64,000 bases of DNA. Origin: JACVRW01 sp963739095 (GTDB lineage Bacteria; Actinomycetota; Thermoleophilia; Solirubrobacterales; Thermoleophilaceae). Below the pieces are notes generated by a model. The model ran no database searches. It saw only the letters and a program-made list of their open reading frames with translations, and was not told the origin of the DNA. The translations under genes and the position numbers were made by a program. Shown piece by piece: positions 59,475 to 64,000 of this stretch. Positions within the stretch are counted from its first letter, which is position 1; each line of letters begins with the position of its first letter. The stretch lies in the NCBI GenBank assembly GCA_963739095.1, contig CAVTZF010000030.1, positions 186,001 to 250,000 of the forward strand. Reading direction: 5' to 3'.

Positions 59475-59822
59475 TCAGAACATCCTGCCGCCGAGTGGCA
59501 CCTCGGCATCGGGGCGCAGCAGGATCACGCGGCCCTCCTCGTCCGGGACGCCGAGCGTGAGCACCTCGGAGCGCATGGGGCCGATCTGGCGCGGCGGGAA
59601 GTTGACGACGGCGACGACGAGGCTGCCCTCGAGCTCCTCGCGGCTGTAGTTGGTGATCTGCGCGGAGGAGCGCTTCTCGCCGAGCTCGGGGCCGAAGTCG
59701 ATTCGCAGCTTCCAGGCGGGCTTGCGCGCCTCCGGGAAGTCCTCGACGCTGGTTATGCGGCCGACGCGGATGTCGACCTTCATGAAGTCCTCGAAGTCGA
59801 TCACGGTGCGGCAGGCTCTCAC
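59475..59822 (-). CDS. csaA: CsaA-type tRNA-binding OB-fold protein
   Basis: A 115-residue EMAP-II/Trbp111-like OB-fold protein. IDFEDFMKVDIRVGRITSVEDF, then ARKPAWKLRIDFGPELGEKRSSAQI, YSREELEGSLVVAVVNFPPRQIGPMRSEVL and the C-terminal GRVILLRPDAEVPLGGRMF match CsaA. It binds tRNA or acts as a Sec-type export chaperone. Such a fold is the domain missing from MetG here. The start may be GTG 59822 or GTG 59804; the conserved region begins at the latter. Divergent from the EamA gene. Confidence 0.92.
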   Translation of the reverse strand: MRACRTVIDFEDFMKVDIRVGRITSVEDFPEARKPAWKLRIDFGPELGEKRSSAQITNYSREELEGSLVVAVVNFPPRQIGPMRSEVLTLGVPDEEGRVILLRPDAEVPLGGRMF

Positions 59823-59842
59823 AGGGCGGGGGCACGCGTCGT

Positions 59843-59848
59843 TAGCGT
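59843..59848 (+). promoter_or_regulatory. -10 TAGCGT, leaderless-type, EamA gene
   Basis: TAGCGT ends 7 nt before the TTG start at 59856. Confidence 0.38.
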
Positions 59849-59855
59849 CGTAGCC

Positions 59856-60758
59856 TTGGCCGTTCGAGCGTCCGCAGCCACAGAGCCCGCTTCCCCGCCC
59901 ACGCGCGCGCCCGTGCTCGCCATCGTCGCGGCGCTCGTGACGGTCACGGCATGGGCCTCGGCCTTCATCGGGATCCGCGACGCGGGCGATGAGATCTCGG
60001 CCGGCGCGCTCTCACTCGGGCGCCTGCTCGTGGGAAGCGCGGCGCTCGGCCTCGTGGTGGCGATCCGCCGCGAGCCGCTGCCCGCGCGCCGCGACCTGCC
60101 GTTGATCGTGGTCTGCGGCCTGCTCTGGTTCGGGATCTACAACGTCGCCCTGAACGAGGCCGAGCGCCACATCGACGCCGGCACGGCCGCCATGCTCGTC
60201 AACGTCGGGCCGATCCTGATCGCGCTGATGGCGGGCGTCCTGCTGCACGAGGGCTTTCCACGCTCGCTGCTGACCGGCTCCGCGATCGCTTTCGCCGGCG
60301 CGATCGTGATCGGGCTCGCGACCTCCGACGGCGGCCTCGCGGCCAGCGGTGGCGCCGCGCTCTGCTTCGTGGCGGCGCTCAGCTACGCGGGCGGCGTCGT
60401 CTCCCAGAAGCCCGTGCTGGCGCGCGTGTCAGCGCTCCAGGTGACATTTCTCGCCTGCACCGTCGGAGCGATCGCGTGCCTGCCGTTCGCCCCGACGCTC
60501 GTCGACGAGCTGGGGAGCGCGAGCGACTCCGCGATCCGCTGGACGGTCTACCTCGGCCTCGTGCCCACGGCGCTCGCCTTCACCACCTGGGCCTACGCGC
60601 TCTCGCACACGACGGCGGGCCGCATGGGCGCGACGACCTACCTCGTACCTCCGCTCGCGATCCTGATGGCCTGGCTGATCCTGGACGAGACGCCGCCGGC
60701 GCTGGCGATCGCGGGCGGGGCGCTCTGCCTGATCGGGGTGGTGCTCGCGCGGCGCTAG
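59856..60758 (+). CDS. EamA/DMT-superfamily transporter
   Basis: A 300-residue membrane protein with ten predicted helices in two EamA repeats. The first repeat starts AIVAALVTVTAWASAFIGIRDAG and the second ALCFVAALSYAGGVV. Each ends in the conserved helix, e.g. LVPPLAILMAWLILDETP, with the usual Pro-x-x-A-x-L-x-A-x-x-x-L-x-E pattern. It probably exports small metabolites such as amino acids. TTG start at 59856. The 3' end overlaps the convergent sigma gene by 4 bp. Confidence 0.9.
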   Translation: MAVRASAATEPASPPTRAPVLAIVAALVTVTAWASAFIGIRDAGDEISAGALSLGRLLVGSAALGLVVAIRREPLPARRDLPLIVVCGLLWFGIYNVALNEAERHIDAGTAAMLVNVGPILIALMAGVLLHEGFPRSLLTGSAIAFAGAIVIGLATSDGGLAASGGAALCFVAALSYAGGVVSQKPVLARVSALQVTFLACTVGAIACLPFAPTLVDELGSASDSAIRWTVYLGLVPTALAFTTWAYALSHTTAGRMGATTYLVPPLAILMAWLILDETPPALAIAGGALCLIGVVLARR

Positions 60759-62209
60759 CCGCCCGGGGCGGGCGGCGGCGGCACGACCGGCGACGTGCCG
60801 GGCTCGCCGGCGGGCGGCGCGGGCGGCGGCACCGGCGTGGTCGTGCCCTCGCCGGGCGGCGGGGGCGGCACGGCGGGCTCGCCGGGGGCGGGCTCGACGG
60901 GCTCAGGCTCTTCCTCGCGCGGCGGCAGCACAACCGTCGAGGTGTCCTCCTGCACCGGAGCGGGAGCGGGGGCCGGAGCGGGCGCGGGAGCCGGTGCCGG
61001 CGCGGGAGCGGCCACGGGGGCAGGCTCCGGCGCGGCGACGGGCTCGGGCTTCACGGGCTCCGCCTTGGCCGGCTCGGGCTTGGCCGCGGCCCGGGCCGGC
61101 TTCGTGGCGGGCGGAAGGGTTGGCGGGGCCGGGGCGGGCGCAACCGGCGCCTGGGCGACCACGGCGGGCGGAGTGGGAGCGACCGGGCGACCGGTGGCGT
61201 GCTTCACCTCGACGGCGCCGGCGGTGACGATCACGGCGGCGGCCATGCCGGCGGCGGCCTTGGAGGCGAGCGTGCCCACGCCGGCGGACACGGCGCCGCC
61301 GGCCGTGATGCCGCCGGCGGCGGTCGCGGCGACGCCGGCCATGCCGGTGCCCGCCATGCCGGCGCTGCCACCGGAGGCGGCCGCGGCGCCTGCGCCGCCG
61401 ACGCCGACCTTCGCGACCCACAGCTTCTTGAGGAACAGGAACGGGACGACCGGGTAGATGGCGGCCAGCGCCTTGGTCGTCGTGCGCAGCTCGCCCTTGA
61501 AGATGCGGCAGCGCTCGCAGGCCTTGAGGTGGCGGCGCACAGGCGGCGAGGACTTGGCGAGCCCCTCGGCGACCTGGCCGAGCTCGAGCCGTACCTCCTC
61601 GCAGGTCAACAGGCGCGCCTCGGAGGCCTCGGCAAGCGCCACGCGCGCCCGGACGAGCAGCGACTTGACGCTCGGCACGGTGGTGTCCATCGCCTCGGCG
61701 ATCTGGTCGTACGAGAGCGCGTCGATCTCGCGCAGCAGCAGGGCGGTCCGCTGCGTCTCGGGCAGCTCCTGGACGTCCGAGACGATGTGGCGGAACTCCT
61801 CGCGCTTGTGGACCGTGTCGGCGGTGCTCGTGCCGCCGTCGCGCTCGAACACGTCCATCGAGTCCTGGCCGGCCGGCTGCGGCCTGCGCAGGTGGTTGAG
61901 GCAGCGGTTGCGGGCGATCCGATAGAGCCAGGGACGCGCGTTGATCGGGCGCTCGTCGGCGCAGATGGCGTTGAACGCCGCCGCGAACACCTCCTGGAGC
62001 ACGTCCTCGGCGTCCTCCTGGGAGCCGAGCATGTGGCGGCAGAAGGCGAGCAGCCGCGGCTGATAGCGCTGCACGAGCGCCTCGAAGGCGCCGTGGTGGC
62101 CGCGCCGAATCAGAGCGACGAGTTTCTCGTCGCTCTGCAGCCGCAAGAGCGGCGAACGTCCGGCAAGCGTGGGCAGGCCGGCTGAGTGCCTTAGTGCAGA
62201 AGCTTCCAA
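60755..62209 (-). CDS. ECF-type sigma factor fused to anti-sigma-like zinc finger, membrane and Pro-Ala-rich tail
   Basis: A 484-residue fusion. Sigma region 2 spans about 25-95: DEKLVALIRRGHHGAFEALVQRYQ, ASEDAEDVLQEVF-like QEDAEDVLQEVFAAAF, RPWLYRIARNRCLNHLRR. Sigma region 4 spans about 140-195 (LPETQRTALLLREIDALSYDQIAEAMDTTVPSVKSLLVRAR). A C-terminal helix then carries HLKACERCRIFK, the H-x3-C-x2-C zinc motif of anti-sigma factors. An Ala/Gly-rich hydrophobic region (about 270-330) could enter the membrane, followed by a KPEPAKAEP/PAPAPAP repeat tail. A start at TTG 62209 is chosen to begin just before the sigma domain. Confidence 0.82.
   Translation of the reverse strand: MEASALRHSAGLPTLAGRSPLLRLQSDEKLVALIRRGHHGAFEALVQRYQPRLLAFCRHMLGSQEDAEDVLQEVFAAAFNAICADERPINARPWLYRIARNRCLNHLRRPQPAGQDSMDVFERDGGTSTADTVHKREEFRHIVSDVQELPETQRTALLLREIDALSYDQIAEAMDTTVPSVKSLLVRARVALAEASEARLLTCEEVRLELGQVAEGLAKSSPPVRRHLKACERCRIFKGELRTTTKALAAIYPVVPFLFLKKLWVAKVGVGGAGAAAASGGSAGMAGTGMAGVAATAAGGITAGGAVSAGVGTLASKAAAGMAAAVIVTAGAVEVKHATGRPVAPTPPAVVAQAPVAPAPAPPTLPPATKPARAAAKPEPAKAEPVKPEPVAAPEPAPVAAPAPAPAPAPAPAPAPAPVQEDTSTVVLPPREEEPEPVEPAPGEPAVPPPPPGEGTTTPVPPPAPPAGEPGTSPVVPPPPAPGG
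60945..61020 (-). repeat. Pro-Ala dipeptide repeat tract in the sigma fusion
   Basis: A run encoding alternating Pro and Ala (about 11 pairs) in the extracytoplasmic tail, with an adjacent KPEP/KAEP stretch. It is probably an extended cell-wall-spanning rod, as in other PAP-repeat surface proteins. Confidence 0.7.
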
Positions 62210-62281
62210 GTAGTGACCCCTACGGGTGGGTACCCGCCGCCAAAACACCGTAGCAATGCGGGAGTTGCGCGCCTCAGCCGC

Positions 62282-62287
62282 GTACGC
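62282..62287 (+). promoter_or_regulatory. -10 TACGCT for the SnoaL-like gene
   Basis: TACGCT lies 31 nt upstream of the ATG. The leader carries GAAAGGA, so this gene is read with a normal ribosome-binding site. Confidence 0.38.
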
Positions 62288-62318
62288 TGTCGGCACCCGA
62301 GCGAAAGGACCGGCCGCC

Positions 62319-62675
62319 ATGGACAAGCTCGAGTTCGTGAAGGACGTGACGTACAAGATGTGCGATCACGACTTCGACCTCGACCTGGTGGAATCCACGT
62401 ACGCGGACGACTTCGTACATCACGCGAACGGCGCGACCTCGGACAAGGCGGGCTACCTGGCTCGCGGCCGTGAGTATCGGGAGCAATTCGCGAGCATCGA
62501 CCGGCCGGAGTTCGACGAGCTGTTCGAGGCCGACGGCCGCGTTGTGGCGGCCTACACGCTGAACCTGCACCGCCAGGACGGCTCGGGCGAGCGCATGGCG
62601 GTGATGGCCGTCTGGACCGTCAGCGACGACGGCAAGGTCACGGCGCTGCGCGAGGTGGACGCCCCGGCTGCCTAG
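62319..62675 (+). CDS. SnoaL-like (NTF2-fold) protein
   Basis: A 118-residue cone-shaped alpha+beta barrel protein. Helices EFVKDVTYKMCDHDFDLDLVESTYADDFVHH and the strand pattern (VVAAYTLNLHRQDG, MAVMAVWTVSDDGKVTALREV) fit SnoaL/nuclear transport factor 2 family members. Catalytic residues vary in this family and none can be assigned; FVHHANG places a His pair near the pocket. Start ATG 62319 with GAAAGGA upstream. It overlaps the convergent cupin gene by 4 bp. Confidence 0.8.
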   Translation: MDKLEFVKDVTYKMCDHDFDLDLVESTYADDFVHHANGATSDKAGYLARGREYREQFASIDRPEFDELFEADGRVVAAYTLNLHRQDGSGERMAVMAVWTVSDDGKVTALREVDAPAA

Positions 62676-63076
62676 GCCGGCGCAGCGTTGTACTCGTCGT
62701 CGCTGACGTGCTCGCCCCAACTGGCGGCGCTGCCGTCGTCATCGACCTCGTGCATCGCGACGTGGGTCATGAAGCGGTCGGGGGCGGCGCCGTGCCAGTG
62801 CTCCTCGCCGGGCTCGAAGAACACGCGGTCGCCCGGCCGGATGACCTCGATCGTCCCGCCGCGCCGCTGGCACCGCCCCACGCCCTCGGTCACGTAGATC
62901 GTCTGGCCGAAGGGGTGGGTGTGCCAGGCCGTGCGGGCGCCGGGGGTGAAGTGGACGCTGGCGGCTGCAAGACGCGAAGGCGCCGCGGGCGTGGCGACCG
63001 TGTCGATGTAGACCGTGCCGGTGAACCAGTCGCTGGGCCCGGTCGCGGTCTCGCCTGAGTTGCGGGTGATCTGCAT
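62672..63076 (-). CDS. Single-domain cupin protein
   Basis: A 134-residue beta-barrel. Cupin motif 1 is FTPGARTAWHTHPFGQTIYVTEGVG (HxH and downstream ligand position Gln/Glu). Motif 2 is IRPGDRVFFEPGEEHWHGA, with the final His ligand. It should bind one divalent metal. The N terminus SGETATGPSDWFTGTVYIDTV resembles cupins found with alkylhydroperoxidase-type proteins; a CMD protein is elsewhere in the window. It starts 16 nt downstream of the tRNA-Leu gene on the same strand. Confidence 0.88.
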   Translation of the reverse strand: MQITRNSGETATGPSDWFTGTVYIDTVATPAAPSRLAAASVHFTPGARTAWHTHPFGQTIYVTEGVGRCQRRGGTIEVIRPGDRVFFEPGEEHWHGAAPDRFMTHVAMHEVDDDGSAASWGEHVSDDEYNAAPA

Positions 63077-63091
63077 GGCGTCCTCCTTGGA

Positions 63092-63176
63092 TGCCCGGGG
63101 TGGGACTCGAACCCACAATGCTCTTGCGAGCGGCGCCTTTTAAGGGCGCGGGCTGTGCCAATTCGCCTACCCGGGC
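63092..63176 (-). tRNA. tRNA-Leu (anticodon TAA)
   Basis: An 85-nt gene on the minus strand. Acceptor GCCCGGG/CCCGGGC with discriminator A. Anticodon stem-loop GCGCC-CTTAAAA-GGCGC with anticodon TAA. The long variable arm (CGCTCGCAAGAGCA) is diagnostic of a type II tRNA. T-arm GTGGG-TTCGAGT-CCCAC. CCA is not encoded. UUA is expected to be a very rare codon in such GC-rich DNA. Confidence 0.94.
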
Positions 63177-63221
63177 AGGCGCAATGGTAGGCCGGGCCTG
63201 ACTGCGCCCGGCCCCGTCGGG

Positions 63222-63227
63222 TATACA
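63222..63227 (+). promoter_or_regulatory. -10 TATACA, leaderless-type, DUF4235 gene
   Basis: TATACA ends 6 nt before the ATG at 63234. Confidence 0.42.
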
Positions 63228-63233
63228 GCCCAC

Positions 63234-63515
63234 ATGGCCAAAGTGCTCTTCATCCCCGTGTCGGTCATCGGAGGCCTCATCGCGGGCTTCCTCTCGAAGA
63301 AGATCTTCGACCAGGTCTGGGGCCTGATCGACAAGGAAGAGCCGCCCGATTCCAAGTACCGGGACATCGCGTGGCCCAAGCTGATCCTGGCCGGTGCCAT
63401 ACAGGGAGCGATCTTCCGCGCCGTCAAGGAGGCCTCGGATCACGCGAGCCGCCAGGCCTTCTACAAGTCCACGGGCGCGTGGCCGGGCAAGAAGGGCGAG
63501 CCCGAGCCCGAATAA
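63234..63515 (+). CDS. DUF4235 membrane protein
   Basis: A 93-residue actinobacterial protein. AKVLFIPVSVIGGLIAGFLSKKIFDQVWG forms a first TM helix and amphipathic turn. WPKLILAGAIQGAIFRAVKEASDHASRQAF forms a second. The tail is charged (GKKGEPEPE). The K-K-x-F-x-x-x-W and G-A-x-x-G-A-x-x-x-x-V pattern matches DUF4235. Biochemical function unknown. Confidence 0.85.
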   Translation: MAKVLFIPVSVIGGLIAGFLSKKIFDQVWGLIDKEEPPDSKYRDIAWPKLILAGAIQGAIFRAVKEASDHASRQAFYKSTGAWPGKKGEPEPE

Positions 63516-63574
63516 GGCCTGCCGCACCCGCCTTCTCCATTCGCCCGCAAGGATCGCCGTACCCCTGCGTTTCA

Positions 63575-63668
63575 GCCCCTGACGGTTCATAGCCGAGCTC
63601 GGCCCAGGCAAGGGTCCTCCGCCCCGGATGGCGGGGGCTGGGCCGGCGGGAGGAAGCAAGGCAGGGGC
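63575..63668 (+). ncRNA. Strongly structured 5' leader before the MCE gene (riboswitch-like candidate)
   Basis: Three nested pairings can be drawn. An outer stem pairs GCCCCTG (63575-63581) with CAGGGGC (63662-63668), ending one base before the ATG at 63670. A middle stem pairs CGGCCCAG (63600-63607) with CTGGGCCG (63638-63645). An inner stem pairs CCTCCGCC (63616-63623) with GGCGGGGG (63630-63637). The 5' bulge GCAAGGGT and the 3' segment GGGAGGAAGCAAGG are unpaired. The outer stem would control access to the start region. It matches no riboswitch class I could identify. Confidence 0.42.
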
Positions 63669-63669
63669 A

Positions 63670-64000
63670 ATGCGAACGCCGAGCAGTCTTGGACGGGTGG
63701 CCGCCCTGGTCGCGGTCGTTGCTGCGATCGCGCTCGTCGGGTTCGTGCTCCTTGGCGGTGGCGGCGGCTACCACGTCAAGGCGCGCTTCCTGAACGCGGG
63801 TCAGCTCGTCAAGGGCAACCCGGTGCAGGTCGGCGGCGTCCCGGTCGGGTCGGTCGAGGGCATCCGCATCACCGACAACGGCCAGGCGGAGATCGACCTA
63901 TCGATCGACGAGGAGCACACCCCGTTACGGCGCGGCACGCGGGCTGAGATCAGGCAGTTCTCTCAGTCCGGGCTCGCGAACCGCTACATCGACCTGAAGC
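63670..64000 (+). CDS. MlaD/MCE family protein, 3'-truncated by window edge
   Basis: The first 110 residues of a mammalian-cell-entry protein, which binds lipids in ABC-type lipid transporters of the envelope. A short cytosolic start is followed by a TM helix (VAALVAVVAAIALVGFVLL), then the MCE domain: YHVKARFLNAGQLVKGNPVQ, VGGVPVGSVEGIRITDNG, and a strand ending ANRYIDLK. The frame is open to the end of the window. In actinobacteria MCE genes come in sets of six behind YrbE permeases; a single-gene or series arrangement cannot be judged here. The ATG lies directly behind a folded leader. Confidence 0.88.
   Translation, partial: MRTPSSLGRVAALVAVVAAIALVGFVLLGGGGGYHVKARFLNAGQLVKGNPVQVGGVPVGSVEGIRITDNGQAEIDLSIDEEHTPLRRGTRAEIRQFSQSGLANRYIDLK

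Noticed and set aside
63575..63668. Assignment to a known riboswitch (c-di-GMP-I, ydaO, TPP, cobalamin, SRP-like RNA)
   Set aside because: None of the conserved core sequences of these classes could be found; only the secondary-structure layout is suggestive.

Overview
The window is about 64 kb of very GC-rich chromosome. It is densely packed, has no mobile elements, and carries almost entirely core genes. Gene content and style point to an actinobacterium of the Thermoleophilia/Solirubrobacterales type; this is inference. Supporting signs are a class-E-like succinate dehydrogenase, an R2lox-like oxidase, an ECF sigma factor fused to an anti-sigma-like tail, YDGGP-type repeat proteins, many GTG/TTG starts, and start codons sitting 6-12 nt behind a TANNNT hexamer, as expected of leaderless mRNAs.

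Layout. 1-4911: cytochrome c maturation (ccmF partial, ccmI-like, a beta-propeller/diheme cytochrome, ccmD-like) ending in a free-standing GluTR dimerisation domain. 4917-11981: central carbon metabolism, with sdhA-sdhB-sdhE and an S2P protease on the minus strand and isocitrate and malate dehydrogenases on the plus strand. 12004-16091: a small HTH regulator with a palindromic operator candidate, an SRPBCC protein, an SDR-like protein, a Cys-rich miniprotein, an MBL hydrolase and an ECF sigma/anti-sigma-like pair. 16127-22132: GMC oxidoreductase, a secreted protein, Hsp20-Lon and a terminator. 22190-30000: TetR, glycyl-tRNA synthetase, small proteins, LCP, ROK glucokinase, rsmI, the YDGGP repeat protein and an M23 peptidase.

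30058-43047 is a long housekeeping run on the plus strand (metG, tatD, rsmA, ispE, DedA-PAP2 fusion, PucR regulator, glmU, prs, ctc, pth). It is interrupted by a minus-strand tRNA-Gln and an ABC1/UbiB kinase. 43059-52394: a 15-bp perfect inverted repeat, a secreted I36/VldE-like protein, then mfd, a parvulin lipoprotein, mazG, eno, ftsB/divIC-like, an alpha/beta hydrolase and a CMD protein. Many of these overlap by 4 nt.

52391-64000: a charged HTH protein divergent from csrA, a DUF2090 aldolase-like gene divergent from a GCS2 ligase, a zinc-ribbon pseudo-rhomboid, an MBL hydrolase, a Glu/Thr-rich lipoprotein, R2lox, csaA, an EamA transporter, the sigma/anti-sigma fusion, SnoaL and cupin proteins, tRNA-Leu, DUF4235, and the start of an MCE/MlaD gene behind a strongly folded leader.

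Four apparent single-base indels (near 2478, 4360-4375, 32553-32556 and 57777) break otherwise intact genes, one of them rsmA. At least some are therefore probably sequence errors. No CRISPR array, prophage, transposase, rRNA or classical defence system was seen. The least-described items are the free-standing GluTR domain, the YDGGP repeat protein, the pseudo-rhomboid, the sigma/anti-sigma fusion, CTG starts in CTGA overlaps, and the folded leader before the MCE gene.
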